Below, piece by piece: positions 22,752-32,007 of a stretch of 36,949 nt of DNA. Position 1 is the first letter of the stretch. Each line of letters begins with the position of its first letter. A program made the position numbers and the translations under genes. Source of the stretch: an uncultured Lachnospiraceae bacterium (GTDB lineage Bacteria; Bacillota; Clostridia; Lachnospirales; Lachnospiraceae); contig CALWLA010000023.1 in assembly GCA_944381405.1 (NCBI GenBank), forward strand, positions 1-36,949. The letters are read 5' to 3'. The notes beneath the pieces were generated by a model. That model worked only from the letters and a program-made list of their open reading frames with translations. It searched no databases and was not told the DNA's origin.

Positions 22752-24170
22752 TTACTTCTTCTTCATGGAAGTGTCAAGCTTTGCCAGCTCCATGTTCTTA
22801 TAGTCCGCCTCGTTGAAGGTGCCGACTCTCTTGTCCACCACGATGGCGTTGGTCATAGCGCCGGTTACGTTCAGCATGGTTCTGGCCATATCGATGATGG
22901 GATCGATGGCGAGGATCGGGCTGACCATAGCGAACTGAGAACCAAGGCCTACGCCGGAAAGACCTACGGAAGCGGCCATGGTAGCGGTTCCGGGGATACC
23001 TGCGATACCGAGAGAACCGATGGCCACAACGATGATGGTCATGATGATCATGGTGATGTCAACCGGCTGTCCGATAACGTTGCAGACATAGACGATCAGG
23101 AGCGCCGGGAAGAAGCCTGCGCAGCCCTGCATACCTGCGGTGGTGCCGAAGCCTGCCACCAGGCTGGCGGTACCCTGGTTTACACCCAGCTTTTTGGTCA
23201 GGGTCTCAACCGTCATGGGAAGGCAGCCCACGCTGGAGCGGGAGGTGAATGCCAGAAGCATTGCGCCGTAAGCCTTCTTCACATAGGGAACCGGAGAAAT
23301 ACCGTGGATTGCCAGCAGGATCAGCTGAATGATGAACTGAACCACAGCTGCCACATACAGGGCAACGATGAACTTCGCAACGTCGATGATGCTGGAGATA
23401 CCTCTCTGAGCTACGGTGTTTGCCAGCAGGCACAGCACGCCGTAGGGCATGTAGTCCAGGATCAGGAGCGCCATGTTGATCATAGCCTTATGTACCACGT
23501 TGATGCCGTCATAGAGCGGCTTTGCAGCCTGGGGATCCTCATGGTTGATCCACCATGCGGCAAGACCGAAGATCGCAGAGAAGATAACCAGACCGATCAC
23601 GTTGGTCGGATCTACCATGGCCTGTACGATGTTGCCGGGGATCAGGTTCATCAGGGTGGTTGCCACCGGAGTCACCGCCTTCGCCTCGCTGTCGCCTGCG
23701 CCAAGGGTGGAGCCTGCGCCAACCTGGAAAAGCATACCGATCACAACGCCTACGGCTGCCGCGATGGCAACCATCACCATGGTAACAACGATGGTGGTCT
23801 TCACCAGCTTGCCCATGCCGGAGCCCTGCTCCATGTCGATGACCACCTTCATGATGGATACCATAACCAGCGGCACAACCAGCATCTTGATGAGGTTGAT
23901 GAAGCCGTTACCGATCATACTGTACCAGGTGGTAACTTCTTTGATAAAGGTTATCTGGGTCGGGTCGTCCGGGAAGCCTGCGATGGCCTGCATCACAAGA
24001 CCCAGGGCCAGTCCCAGCACGGTTCCTACAAGTACCATGATGGAGAAATCGATCTCCTTCTTGATGTACATGTAGTGGATCAGGGCAAAAAGCGCAACCA
24101 GCGCGATCAGGAATACGATGGTCTTAATGTCGCTGATCATGAGGAACTGCTGTAAAAAAACGTTTTCCAT
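22752..24170 (-). CDS. Dicarboxylate/amino acid:cation symporter (DAACS), probable cystine or cysteine importer
   Basis: An integral membrane transporter of 472 residues with at least eight hydrophobic helices, starting with KTIVFLIALVALFALIHYMY. It has the DAACS layout, including the GFINLIKMLVVPLVMVSIMKVV helix and the re-entrant serine-rich loop (AFTSRSSVGCLPMTVETL) followed by GCAGFFPALLIVYV. The form resembles the TcyP cystine transporters more than glutamate carriers. It follows a cysteine desulfidase gene by 51 nt and has an AGGAGGG site. That neighbour makes cystine or cysteine the likely substrate; serine is an alternative. Confidence 0.88.
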   Translation of the reverse strand: MENVFLQQFLMISDIKTIVFLIALVALFALIHYMYIKKEIDFSIMVLVGTVLGLALGLVMQAIAGFPDDPTQITFIKEVTTWYSMIGNGFINLIKMLVVPLVMVSIMKVVIDMEQGSGMGKLVKTTIVVTMVMVAIAAAVGVVIGMLFQVGAGSTLGAGDSEAKAVTPVATTLMNLIPGNIVQAMVDPTNVIGLVIFSAIFGLAAWWINHEDPQAAKPLYDGINVVHKAMINMALLILDYMPYGVLCLLANTVAQRGISSIIDVAKFIVALYVAAVVQFIIQLILLAIHGISPVPYVKKAYGAMLLAFTSRSSVGCLPMTVETLTKKLGVNQGTASLVAGFGTTAGMQGCAGFFPALLIVYVCNVIGQPVDITMIIMTIIVVAIGSLGIAGIPGTATMAASVGLSGVGLGSQFAMVSPILAIDPIIDMARTMLNVTGAMTNAIVVDKRVGTFNEADYKNMELAKLDTSMKKK

Positions 24171-24221
24171 ACTATTTCCCTCCTACTGATAATGTATAAT
24201 ATCAGACCGGTCCTCCGGGGC

Positions 24222-25508
24222 TTAATGCGCGTTAAGCTCCGTCTTTCCGATCATAATATTCAGGATCTCGATATCCGTCTGCTTCATGCCGACCCTGCCT
24301 ACATAGCCCAGGCTCTTGATGGTGGCATCTGCGTTCTCCTGTACGAGACCTTCGCCGCAGGCGAATACCCTGTTCTTCATGGCCATATGATGGGCCAGGA
24401 TGGCTGCCTCCACGGAAGCAGCGATCTTTGCTGCGCAGGAGGGCTTTGCTCCGTCGCAGACGATACCGCCCACATTGGCGATGGTATTGATGATGGTGTC
24501 CTCGATCTCCTGCATGGTACCGCCGCACATATAGGTGATGGCAGCGCCTGCGCCGCAGCCCGCACATACGGCGCCGCAGTAAGCGGAAAGAGAACCGATG
24601 TATTTCTTCTGCTCCAGGGCGATCAGATTGCTCACCACAAGGGCTCTCAGCATCTTTTCCTCGCCTACCTGAAGCTCCTTCGCGTATTCGATCACCGGAA
24701 GGGATGCGGTCATGCCCTGGTTTCCGCTGCCGGAGTTGATCACCACCGGAAGGGCACAGCCGCTCATGCGGGCGTCAGAGCCTGCAGCTGCCCTGGCCCT
24801 TGCCCGGATCTTGATATCGTCGCCATAGGTCTCCAGCAGGGTCCTTCCCACCTGAGCGCCCCAGGGATTCTTCAGTCCCTCGTCGGAAATGGCGCTGTTG
24901 CAGTCGATCTGGCGCTGCAGCACATCCCGCACGTCCTCAAGATTCACGGTGTTTGCGAATTCGATGATATCATGGACGTTCAGCTTGGACTTGTCCAGCT
25001 TGTTTTCCACGGTGGTGTCGTCGGGATGCTCCTCCAGCACCTGTCCGTTTTTCACGATCCTCGTGATGTTGGTATGGGCGTTGACGATGGTCACCTCCGC
25101 ATACTCCTGGCCCTTTTCCACTCTGGCCTCGATGTACAGGTTTGCCACGCCCTCCTTCAGGGTGCAGTCGCAGAAGCCCTTCTGAACCAGCTCTACGGTC
25201 TTGGCTCTGTCCTCGTCCGTTACCCCCTGCAGCACCTGCAGCGCGTCTGCCGCGTTGCCGCCTACGACTCCCAGGGTAGCCGCTACGTCGATGCCCTTCA
25301 GACCGCCAGAGCAGGGAACGGTCACACCCTTTACGTTTTTAATGATGTTTCCGCTGCAGCATACCTTGATGCAGTCCGGGAACTGGCCCAGTACCTCTCT
25401 GGCCTTTGCTGCGGCATAAGCCAGGGCGATGGGTTCCGTACAGCCCAGGGCCGGGATCAGCTCGCTGTGCAGAATATTGACATAATTGTCATACAGCATC
25501 TTGTCCAT
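24222..25508 (-). CDS. cyuA: L-cysteine desulfidase (CyuA/UPF0597 family)
   Basis: CyuA-type enzymes split L-cysteine into pyruvate, ammonia and sulfide using a [4Fe-4S] cluster, in place of PLP. The protein is 428 residues, the usual length. Family marks are IPALGCTEPIALAYAAAKA with C23, the CSGNIIKNVKG and VPCSGGLKGIDVAATLG segments, and the C-terminal CGAVCAGCGAGAAITYMCGG stretch with several candidate cluster cysteines. It is first in a likely operon with the symporter and has an AAGGAGA site. A divergent GntR gene and an operator at its promoter suggest substrate-controlled expression. A serine dehydratase-like activity cannot be excluded. Confidence 0.92.
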   Translation of the reverse strand: MDKMLYDNYVNILHSELIPALGCTEPIALAYAAAKAREVLGQFPDCIKVCCSGNIIKNVKGVTVPCSGGLKGIDVAATLGVVGGNAADALQVLQGVTDEDRAKTVELVQKGFCDCTLKEGVANLYIEARVEKGQEYAEVTIVNAHTNITRIVKNGQVLEEHPDDTTVENKLDKSKLNVHDIIEFANTVNLEDVRDVLQRQIDCNSAISDEGLKNPWGAQVGRTLLETYGDDIKIRARARAAAGSDARMSGCALPVVINSGSGNQGMTASLPVIEYAKELQVGEEKMLRALVVSNLIALEQKKYIGSLSAYCGAVCAGCGAGAAITYMCGGTMQEIEDTIINTIANVGGIVCDGAKPSCAAKIAASVEAAILAHHMAMKNRVFACGEGLVQENADATIKSLGYVGRVGMKQTDIEILNIMIGKTELNAH

Positions 25509-25545
25509 GATTGTTTCTCCTTTATCCTGTTTAGGCTTTCTTTTC

Positions 25546-25591
25546 TAATATTATCACTAATAATATTATAAATTGTTATGACTTTTGTCAA
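25546..25591 (-). promoter_or_regulatory. cyuA promoter with overlapping palindromic operator
   Basis: The minus strand has a perfect TTGACA (25586-25591). Two -10 candidates follow: TAATAT (25563-25568, 17 nt spacing) and TATAAT (25565-25570, 15 nt). A perfect 9-bp inverted repeat, TAATATTAT (25546-25554) with its complement (25560-25568) and a 5-nt centre, overlaps the -10. It is a good candidate for binding by the divergent GntR regulator. Confidence 0.75.
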
Positions 25592-25666
25592 TATTCGTAT
25601 TTTCAAAAATTACAGCCTATTTTTGTACAGATTATCCAAAAGCCCCTTTCTCATCCGAAAATGTTA

Positions 25667-25801
25667 TTTACCTTTTTTTCGTTTTTGACTATAATAGAAG
25701 AAATGACCCCCGGCAGCCAGGATGAAAGGCCTGCTGCGGGAGCCAGGCATCTCAGTTACGGAAAGGGGCCGCAGGGCAGCTGCGGCGTTTTGTTTTATTT
25801 T
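25667..25801 (+). promoter_or_regulatory. gntR promoter and structured leader with terminator-like hairpin
   Basis: TTTACC (25667-25672) and a perfect TATAAT (25690-25695) with 17 nt spacing drive the plus strand, giving a leader of about 100 nt. The leader can form a hairpin around 25705-25741. It ends with a 7-bp G+C-rich stem, GCCGCAG (25768-25774) with its complement (25780-25786), followed by a 15-nt T-rich tract running straight into the ATG at 25802. That resembles an intrinsic terminator or attenuator. Confidence 0.6.
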
Positions 25802-26425
25802 ATGGCAGCAAAGGAAAGTTTAAAGGACAAGGCATATCACGCGATCCTCCAGGGGATCTTTTCTTCAGAATACAAACCCAATCAGATCTTGAACGAAAAG
25901 GAGCTCATCGAGCGTTACGGCTACAGCAAATCCCCCATCCGGGAGGCCCTCATCGCTCTCTGTCATGACGGCGTGCTGCGGAGCATTCCCCGTTACGGCT
26001 ACGAGGTGGTGCGGCTTACCAAGGAGGATGTGGAGTCCATCATGGATTACCGGCTCATCCTGGAGACCGGATTCCTGAAAAAGGGCTGTCAGAACCTGAC
26101 GGAGGACCAGCTGCAGATGCTGGAGGAGATCGACAGCCTCTGCAACAAGCCGGAGAGCGATCTTCTGGAGCACTGGAAATACAACATGGATTTTCACCTG
26201 TCCCTTCTGGCCTGCGCCGGCAACAACTTCGCCTATCAGGAGCTGGAGCGGGCCATGAACGTGCTGTGGCGGGCCTACGCCCAGTTCTACTGGAACAAAT
26301 GGAACAATTTCGTCATGCCCTCCGACATGCGCACCCACAGGAAGATCATCGACGCCCTGCGCCGCCGGGATATCGACCAGGCGGTGGCATTTCTGCAGGA
26401 GGACTTTAAGGATTTCGGCATGTAA
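25802..26425 (+). CDS. GntR family transcriptional regulator (FadR/VanR-like)
   Basis: A 207-residue regulator. The N-terminal winged helix (about residues 10-75) contains YKPNQILNEKELIERYG, then YSKSPIREALIAL and the wing GVLRSIPRYGYEVV, typical of GntR. The C-terminal all-helical FCD-type ligand domain has metal-site-like residues in YRLILETG, NMDFHLSLLA and MRTHRKIIDAL. The start is uncertain: the ATG at 25802 gives the family N terminus but has no ribosome site close by, while an in-frame ATG at 25703 would add 33 residues translated through the leader hairpin. It diverges from cyuA and probably controls it. Confidence 0.9.
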   Translation: MAAKESLKDKAYHAILQGIFSSEYKPNQILNEKELIERYGYSKSPIREALIALCHDGVLRSIPRYGYEVVRLTKEDVESIMDYRLILETGFLKKGCQNLTEDQLQMLEEIDSLCNKPESDLLEHWKYNMDFHLSLLACAGNNFAYQELERAMNVLWRAYAQFYWNKWNNFVMPSDMRTHRKIIDALRRRDIDQAVAFLQEDFKDFGM

Positions 26426-26482
26426 CATATAAGGGCGGCTTTATTACAGCATTTTCGGTTTCATTGGATTTTCTGATATAGC

Positions 26483-26540
26483 TTGACTTTTGCAAAAGCT
26501 CCATGCTACTTTCTAAAAAAATGGGGCAGCAGGCTGCCCC
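26483..26540 (+). promoter_or_regulatory. Possible promoter and 5' hairpin of the thioredoxin-fold gene
   Basis: TTGACT (26483-26488) and an extended -10, TGCTACTTT (26504-26512), are spaced by 18 nt. A hairpin GGGGCAGC/GCTGCCCC (26523-26540) follows, before the ribosome site. On the minus strand this hairpin has a T run, but no gene close upstream would need it. Confidence 0.35.
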
Positions 26541-26562
26541 GCTCATATAAGGAGGCAAACCT

Positions 26563-26823
26563 ATGAAGGAAATCACCATGATGATCTTAAACGACTGCCC
26601 GCACTGCAAGCGCGCGGCAAAAATGATCGAAGCGCTGAAGGAAAAGCATCCGGAGTATCAGGACATCGTCATCAAGGCCTACGATGAAAACGAGCATCCG
26701 GAGATCTCCTCCCAGTTCGATTATTACTATGTTCCCTCCATGTTCATCGACGGCCAGAAGCTCCACGAGGGGGTTCCCAGCTTTGAGGCCGTAGAGGCTG
26801 TGCTGAAGGCAGCCCTGGCATAA
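26563..26823 (+). CDS. Small thioredoxin/glutaredoxin-fold protein with CPHC motif
   Basis: An 86-residue single-domain redox protein with the active-site motif C12-P-H-C15 (ILNDCPHCKRA) and a cis-proline loop in YYVPSMFIDG. The CPHC dithiol is DsbA-like in sequence, but the size and fold pattern are glutaredoxin or thioredoxin-like. There is no signal peptide, so it should be cytoplasmic. AAGGAGG lies 8 nt before the ATG. It follows the GntR gene on the same strand but seems to have its own promoter. A role in thiol homeostasis beside cysteine metabolism is plausible, not shown. Confidence 0.9.
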   Translation: MKEITMMILNDCPHCKRAAKMIEALKEKHPEYQDIVIKAYDENEHPEISSQFDYYYVPSMFIDGQKLHEGVPSFEAVEAVLKAALA

Positions 26824-26836
26824 TCCCGCAGCATAC

Positions 26837-26888
26837 AAAAGGGCTTCCGCACCGGGTCTTTTCCAGTTCCCGGCCGGAAGCCTTTTTT
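26837..26888 (+). terminator. Bidirectional terminator between the thioredoxin-fold gene and tpiA
   Basis: The outer stem GGCTTCCG/CGGAAGCC (26842-26849 with 26875-26882) and inner pairs ACCGGG/CCCGG form a hairpin. It is followed by six T on the plus strand and four T on the minus strand. It lies between convergent genes. Confidence 0.9.
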
Positions 26889-26951
26889 CATGTCTTTTTT
26901 GTTTTTTGCTGTAGAGCTTCGGCTTCCCGAAGGCACATCGGAAACCGCAGC

Positions 26952-27698
26952 TTAACGATAGCAGACGATCTTTCCGAAATCAGCCTTTAAGGAAGCGCCG
27001 CCTACCAGGCCGCCGTCGATGTCCGGCTGAGCGAAGAGCTCCGCCGCGTTGCCTGCGTTGACAGAGCCGCCGTACTGGATGCGGATCTCCTCTGCCACAG
27101 CCTCTCCATAGAGCTCTCTGATGCAGGCTCTGATGGCTGCGCAGACCTCTTCCGCCTGCTCCGTGGTAGCGGTCTTGCCGGTGCCGATGGCCCAGATGGG
27201 CTCGTAGGCGATGACGCTCTTGGCCGCATCCTCAGGGGAGATGCCCTGATAGCCTACCTTCACCTGCTGCCGGATCCAGTCCAGGGTGATTCCCTGCTCC
27301 CGCTGTTCCAGGCTTTCGCCGCAGCACATGATGGGCGTGATGCCGTGCTCAAAGGCCTTCTTCATCTTTTTGTTCACGTCCTCGCTGGTCTCATGGAAAT
27401 AATCTCTCCGCTCGGAATGGCCCAGGATCACATATCTGACGCCGGCATCCGTAAGCATTGCCGGGGAGATCTCTCCCGTATAGGCGCCCTTTTCCTCAAA
27501 GTACATATTTTCCGCTCCAACAGCGATGTTGGTGCCCTTTACCGCCTCAGCCACCGGAACGATGTCGATGGCGGGAACGCAGAATACCACGTCCGCCTCT
27601 TCATTCTTCACAAGGGGCTTCAGCTCCTCCACCAACTTTACCGCCTCGCTGGGGGTCATGTTCATCTTCCAGTTTCCGGCTATGATCTTTCTACGCAT
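26952..27698 (-). CDS. tpiA: Triosephosphate isomerase
   Basis: It interconverts dihydroxyacetone phosphate and glyceraldehyde 3-phosphate in glycolysis. Length is 248 residues, as usual. Catalytic residues are visible: the lysine in AGNWKMN (K11), the histidine in [13 protein letters not shown], and the glutamate in [15 protein letters not shown]; the phosphate-binding [12 protein letters not shown] follows. It starts 26 nt after pgk with an AGGAGAAG site and is cotranscribed with it. Confidence 0.98.
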   Translation of the reverse strand: MRRKIIAGNWKMNMTPSEAVKLVEELKPLVKNEEADVVFCVPAIDIVPVAEAVKGTNIAVGAENMYFEEKGAYTGEISPAMLTDAGVRYVILGHSERRDYFHETSEDVNKKMKKAFEHGITPIMCCGESLEQREQGITLDWIRQQVKVGYQGISPEDAAKSVIAYEPIWAIGTGKTATTEQAEEVCAAIRACIRELYGEAVAEEIRIQYGGSVNAGNAAELFAQPDIDGGLVGGASLKADFGKIVCYR

Positions 27699-27724
27699 TG
27701 TTCTCTTCTCCTGTTCTGTCCGGA

Positions 27725-28936
27725 TTATTTATCGTTGACTGCCGCTACGCCCGGCATCTCCTTGCCCTCCAGGAATTCCAGAGAAGCGCCGCCGCCGGTG
27801 GAAATGTGGGTCATCTTGTCGCCAAAGCCCAGAGTATTGACTGCTGCTGCGGAGTCGCCGCCGCCGATGATGGTGGTGGCGTCGGTCTCTGCCAGAGCCT
27901 TTGCTACGGCGATGGTGCCCTTTGCCAGCTCCGGGTTTTCAAATACGCCCATGGGGCCGTTCCATACCACGGTCTTTGCAGTCTTTGCAGCCTCTGCATA
28001 AAGGGCGATGGTCTTGGGTCCGATATCCAGGCCCATCTGTCCCTCCGGCATCTGGTCTGCCTCGCAGACAGCGGTGTCGATGGCTGCGTCGATGGGATCC
28101 GGGAAGGCCTTTGCCACAACGCAATCCACGGGAAGCAGCATCTTCTTGCCAAGCTTCTCTGCCTTTTCCATCATTTCCTTACAGTAGTCGATCTTGGTAT
28201 CGTCCACCAGGGAGGTTCCTACCTGATAGCCCTTTGCCTTCAGGAAGGTAAATGCCATGCCGCCGCCGATGATGAGGGTGTCGCACTTCTCCAGCAGGTT
28301 GGAGATCACGTTCAGCTTGTCTGCCACCTTTGCGCCGCCGAGAATGGCCACGAAGGGTCTCTCCGGGTTTTCAACGGCGTTGCCCAGGAAGTTGATCTCC
28401 TTTTCCATAAGGTATCCCACTGCTGATTCCTTTACGAATTTGGTTACGCCTACATTGGAGCAATGCGCTCTGTGAGCGGTTCCGAAGGCGTCGTCCACAT
28501 AAACCTCTGCCAGGGAAGCCAGCTCCTCTGAGAAATTGTCCTCGTTCTTGGTCTCCTCCTTGCGGTAGCGGGTGTTCTCCAGGAGCACCACGTCGCCGTC
28601 CTGCATGGCAGCTACGGCCGCTTTTGCGTTGGGGCCTACTACCTCCGGATCAGCGGCAAACTTTACCGGCTGTCCCAGAAGCTCGGAAAGCCTTACGGCT
28701 ACCGGCGCCAGAGAAAGCTCCGGCTTCGGCTCTCCCTTGGGCTTGCCCAGATGGGAGCAGAGGATCACCCGTCCTCCGTCTCCGATGAGCTTTTTGATGG
28801 TGGGAAGGGCTGCCACGATACGGTTTTCATCGGTGATCTTGCCCTCCTTCAGGGGCACGTTGAAATCGCATCTTACCAGGACTCTTTTTCCCTTTACATT
28901 GATATCGTCAACTGTCTTCTTATTCAGCTTTGCCAT
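27725..28936 (-). CDS. pgk: Phosphoglycerate kinase
   Basis: It transfers phosphate from 1,3-bisphosphoglycerate to ADP in glycolysis. The 403-residue protein has the family marks [11 protein letters not shown] with the substrate aspartate, [10 protein letters not shown], the [11 protein letters not shown] segment, and the nucleotide-binding GGGDSAAAV and [14 protein letters not shown] near the C terminus. The ATG has an AGAGG site. It lies between gap and tpi, but a hairpin terminator separates it from gap. Confidence 0.98.
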   Translation of the reverse strand: MAKLNKKTVDDINVKGKRVLVRCDFNVPLKEGKITDENRIVAALPTIKKLIGDGGRVILCSHLGKPKGEPKPELSLAPVAVRLSELLGQPVKFAADPEVVGPNAKAAVAAMQDGDVVLLENTRYRKEETKNEDNFSEELASLAEVYVDDAFGTAHRAHCSNVGVTKFVKESAVGYLMEKEINFLGNAVENPERPFVAILGGAKVADKLNVISNLLEKCDTLIIGGGMAFTFLKAKGYQVGTSLVDDTKIDYCKEMMEKAEKLGKKMLLPVDCVVAKAFPDPIDAAIDTAVCEADQMPEGQMGLDIGPKTIALYAEAAKTAKTVVWNGPMGVFENPELAKGTIAVAKALAETDATTIIGGGDSAAAVNTLGFGDKMTHISTGGGASLEFLEGKEMPGVAAVNDK

Positions 28937-28998
28937 GTTTTTACCTCTTTGCTTTTATTCGGGGCATGCCGGTACGCCCGGTCTTCCCCTTCTGTCAG

Positions 28999-29027
28999 AA
29001 AAACGGCCCGGCCCGCAGGCCGAGCCG
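28999..29027 (-). terminator. Terminator after gap, before pgk
   Basis: A 10-bp G+C-rich stem with one GU pair (29004-29013 with 29018-29027) and a 4-nt loop is followed by five T on the minus strand. It should stop or reduce transcription from gap into pgk-tpi. Confidence 0.82.
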
Positions 29028-29062
29028 CATTTACGCTCTTTGTTGTTTTTGACTTCCTTCGA

Positions 29063-30097
29063 TTACTTTACGAACTTCTCGAAGTACTTGATGGTCCTTA
29101 CCATCTGAGAGGTATAGGAGTTCTCGTTGTCATACCAGGAAACTACCTGAACCTCATAGAGGTCGTCAGCTACCTTGGTCACCATGGTCTGGGTAGCATC
29201 GAAGAGAGAACCGTAGGTCATGCCGATCACATCGGAGGATACGATCATATCCTCGTTGTAGCCGTAGGTCTCCGGCATCTTCTCGGAAGCAGCCTTCATG
29301 GCAGCGTTGATGGTGTCAACGGTGATCTCCTTGCCGTTGCCCTTTACAACTGCGAACAGAAGGGTGGTGGAGCCTGTGGGTACCGGTACTCTCTGAGCAG
29401 CGCCGATGAGCTTGCCGTTCAGCTCCGGGATAACGAGGCCGATTGCCTTTGCAGCGCCGGTTGAGTTAGGAACAATATTGACAGCAGCAGCTCTTGCTCT
29501 TCTGAGGTCGCCCTTTCTGTGGGGTCCGTCCAGAACCATCTGGTCGCCGGTGTATGCGTGGATGGTAGCCATGATACCGGACTGGATCGGTGCGAAATCG
29601 TTCAGAGCCTTTGCCATGGGTGCAAGGCAGTTGGTGGTGCAGGATGCAGCGGAGATGATGTTGTCCTCTGCAGTCAGGGTCTCGTGGTTTACGTTGTAAA
29701 CGATGGTGGGAAGATCATTGCCTGCCGGAGCGGAGATAACGACCTTCTTTGCGCCAGCGTCGATGTGCGCCTGTGCCTTTGCCTTGGAGCAGTAGAATCC
29801 GGTGCACTCCAGTACAACGTCTACGCCCAGCTCGCCCCAGGGGAGCTTGGAAGCGTCCGGCTCCTTGTAGATCTTGATGGTCTTTCCGTCAACAGTGATG
29901 CTGTCCTCTCCTGCGGATACCTTGTCGCAGAGGGCATATCGTCCCTGTGAAGAATCATATTTCAATAAGTTCGCGAGCATTTTCGGGTCCGTCAGATCGT
30001 TGATCGCTACGATATCCGTACCCTCAGCCTCGAACATCTGACGGAATGCCAGACGTCCGATACGTCCAAAACCGTTGATTGCAACTTTCACTGCCAT
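29063..30097 (-). CDS. gapA: Type I glyceraldehyde-3-phosphate dehydrogenase
   Basis: It oxidises glyceraldehyde 3-phosphate to 1,3-bisphosphoglycerate with NAD. The 344-residue protein starts [20 protein letters not shown] with the Rossmann glycine motif, has the catalytic cysteine C153 in [12 protein letters not shown], and ends with [18 protein letters not shown]. The ATG at 30097 has GAGGAGG upstream; the longer open frame is not supported. It heads the gap, pgk, tpi cluster. Confidence 0.98.
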   Translation of the reverse strand: MAVKVAINGFGRIGRLAFRQMFEAEGTDIVAINDLTDPKMLANLLKYDSSQGRYALCDKVSAGEDSITVDGKTIKIYKEPDASKLPWGELGVDVVLECTGFYCSKAKAQAHIDAGAKKVVISAPAGNDLPTIVYNVNHETLTAEDNIISAASCTTNCLAPMAKALNDFAPIQSGIMATIHAYTGDQMVLDGPHRKGDLRRARAAAVNIVPNSTGAAKAIGLVIPELNGKLIGAAQRVPVPTGSTTLLFAVVKGNGKEITVDTINAAMKAASEKMPETYGYNEDMIVSSDVIGMTYGSLFDATQTMVTKVADDLYEVQVVSWYDNENSYTSQMVRTIKYFEKFVK

Positions 30098-30149
30098 GTT
30101 TTGTTCCTCCTCATACATGAACTTGTTTATCCTTAAAAGGCTACAATAT

Positions 30150-30178
30150 ATAATACCCTCTTTCCGGATTTTTTGCAA
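30150..30178 (-). promoter_or_regulatory. Predicted gap promoter
   Basis: TTGCAA (30173-30178) and TATTAT (30150-30155) are separated by exactly 17 nt on the minus strand, about 50 nt before the gap start codon. Confidence 0.7.
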
Positions 30179-30254
30179 GATATTATTGTTAAACTTCTGT
30201 CAGGCCGGAGAAAATATCCCGCCTGCGGCCATGGCGCGGTTTTCTGTATACGAC

Positions 30255-30282
30255 AACAGGAAGGCCCGAGGGCCTTCCTGTT
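30255..30282 (-). terminator. Hairpin after the phosphate cotransporter gene
   Basis: A 12-bp perfect stem AACAGGAAGGCC (30255-30266) with its complement (30271-30282) and a 4-nt loop starts 4 nt after the stop codon. There is no T tract after it, so it may protect mRNA ends more than terminate. Confidence 0.6.
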
Positions 30283-30286
30283 AAGA

Positions 30287-31963
30287 TCAGGCTTCGTTCT
30301 TGACGTAGCCCGCTACGTTTACCGCATGGTCGCTGACACGCTCCAGATTGGTGAGGATGTCCAGGAACACCACGCCTGCCTGAGGCGCGCACTGGCCGCT
30401 AGAAAGCCGCTCGATGTGCTTTTCCCGCAGTTCCTCGTTCAGCACGTCCACCTCGTCCTCGTCGGTGGTGCAGGCCTGTACGTTGGTAAGGGAACCGTTT
30501 TCCCGGGCCCGCAGGGCGTTTTCAAAGGAATCCAGGGACTTTTCAAATACCCGCTGGATATCGGAAAGGCCGGTGCCGGAGAAGGAGATATGGTTTTCCA
30601 CCATATAGTCCGCGGTCTCCGCCAGGTTGTTGGCATGGTCTCCCACCCGCTCGAAATCGCTGATGGTATAGAACAGGTTGTTGACGTGCTCCTTCTGTTT
30701 TTCCGTCAGCTCCAGGTTGTTGACCTTGATCAGATATTTTGTCAGGATGCTCTCCATCTGGTCGATGGTCTCCTCGTTGTATTCCACCTCTGCGGAAAGC
30801 TTCTTGTCCTTTTCCACAATGGCTCGCATGGAGGAACGCAGGGAGGAAAGCACCATCTCTCCCATGGCCACCACTTCCTTATCCGCTTCCTGCAGGGCAA
30901 GGGCCGGGGTCCGCATCAGACGGAAATCCATGCGCTTTGCCATTTCTTGCGCCGGCTTCTGGTAAGTATCGAAGGCAAAGGCCTCTTCCTTTTCCCGCAC
31001 GATGAGGCCGGAAAGCTCCACCAGCTTGTTGGCAAAGGGGAACAGGATCAGGGTGTTGGTCACGTTAAAGAAGGTATGGAATATAGAGATCTCCACCAGG
31101 TTGATGGGAGAATGGGCAAATTCCGGCATGGCGGTAAAGAGGATCATGGCGCCGATACCGAAGATCACCGCGCCGATGACGTTGAAGCTCAGGTGAATCA
31201 CCGCCGCCCGCTTTGCAGTCCGGTTTGCGCCGGCTGCAGAGATCAGTGCCGTTACGCAGGTACCGATGTTCTGTCCCAGGGTGATGAACACCGCCGCCGA
31301 TTTGGTCACCGCGCCTGTCATGGCCAGGGACTGCAGGATGGATACGGAGGCGGAGGAGGACTGGATGATACCTGTCACCACTGCGCCCACCAGTATGCCC
31401 AGAAGGGGATTCCTGCCCAGGGTCAAGAACATGTTGGAAAATACCGGCATCTGACTGTAGGGCTGGATGGACACGAACATAAAGTTCAGGCCGATGAACA
31501 GAAGGCCGATACCGATGAGGATCTCCGCCCAGAGGGCGTCCTTTTTCTTGGTATTGAACAGGATGTAGAATACGCCGATGCCCAGGAGCAGCGGTGCAAA
31601 GAAATCAGGCTTAAAGAGCTCTACCGCATCCCCCAGCTGGGTCAGGGATACCAGCCATGCGGTGATGGTGGTACCGATGTTGGCGCCCATGATGACGCCG
31701 GTGGCCTGTACCAGGTTAAGGATTCCCGCATTCACGAAGCCCACCACCATGACGGTGGTTGCGGAAGAGGACTGGATCACAGCCGTTACCAGGGTTCCCA
31801 CCAGAACGCCCATGATGCGCCGGTTGGTCACAGCTCCCAGGAAGCTGCTCATTTTTCCGCCGGCCGCCTTCTGCATGCCGTTGGACATGACCTCCATTCC
31901 ATAAAGGAACATACCGAGGCCGCCGATGAACTGAAACAAATTTGACAGATCGCTGATACTCAT
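30287..31963 (-). CDS. Na+/Pi cotransporter family protein with PhoU-like C-terminal domain
   Basis: A sodium-dependent phosphate transporter of the NptA/PF02690 type. The 558-residue protein has two inverted transport repeats, each with the substrate loop QSSSA (AVIQSSSATTVMVVG near residue 65 and GIIQSSSASVSILQS further on). Some eight hydrophobic helices are followed by a cytoplasmic helical PhoU-like domain of about 200 residues (ISDFERVGDHANNLAETADY and NLERVSDHAVNVAGY). The ATG at 31963 has an AGGGG site; an upstream ATG at 31987 is possible. It stands alone, and an inverted repeat lies upstream. Confidence 0.93.
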   Translation of the reverse strand: MSISDLSNLFQFIGGLGMFLYGMEVMSNGMQKAAGGKMSSFLGAVTNRRIMGVLVGTLVTAVIQSSSATTVMVVGFVNAGILNLVQATGVIMGANIGTTITAWLVSLTQLGDAVELFKPDFFAPLLLGIGVFYILFNTKKKDALWAEILIGIGLLFIGLNFMFVSIQPYSQMPVFSNMFLTLGRNPLLGILVGAVVTGIIQSSSASVSILQSLAMTGAVTKSAAVFITLGQNIGTCVTALISAAGANRTAKRAAVIHLSFNVIGAVIFGIGAMILFTAMPEFAHSPINLVEISIFHTFFNVTNTLILFPFANKLVELSGLIVREKEEAFAFDTYQKPAQEMAKRMDFRLMRTPALALQEADKEVVAMGEMVLSSLRSSMRAIVEKDKKLSAEVEYNEETIDQMESILTKYLIKVNNLELTEKQKEHVNNLFYTISDFERVGDHANNLAETADYMVENHISFSGTGLSDIQRVFEKSLDSFENALRARENGSLTNVQACTTDEDEVDVLNEELREKHIERLSSGQCAPQAGVVFLDILTNLERVSDHAVNVAGYVKNEA

Positions 31964-32007
31964 ATTGATACCCCTGTCTACCCCCATTTTTTCAGGTTTT
32001 GTTTGTT

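Noticed and set aside
26523-26540. Hairpin read as the terminator of the GntR gene
   Set aside because: Its T run is on the minus strand, the wrong side for the plus-strand GntR transcript.
30173-31945. 590-codon plus-strand frame opposite the phosphate cotransporter
   Set aside because: Histidine- and glycine-rich shadow of the minus-strand gene with no plausible fold.
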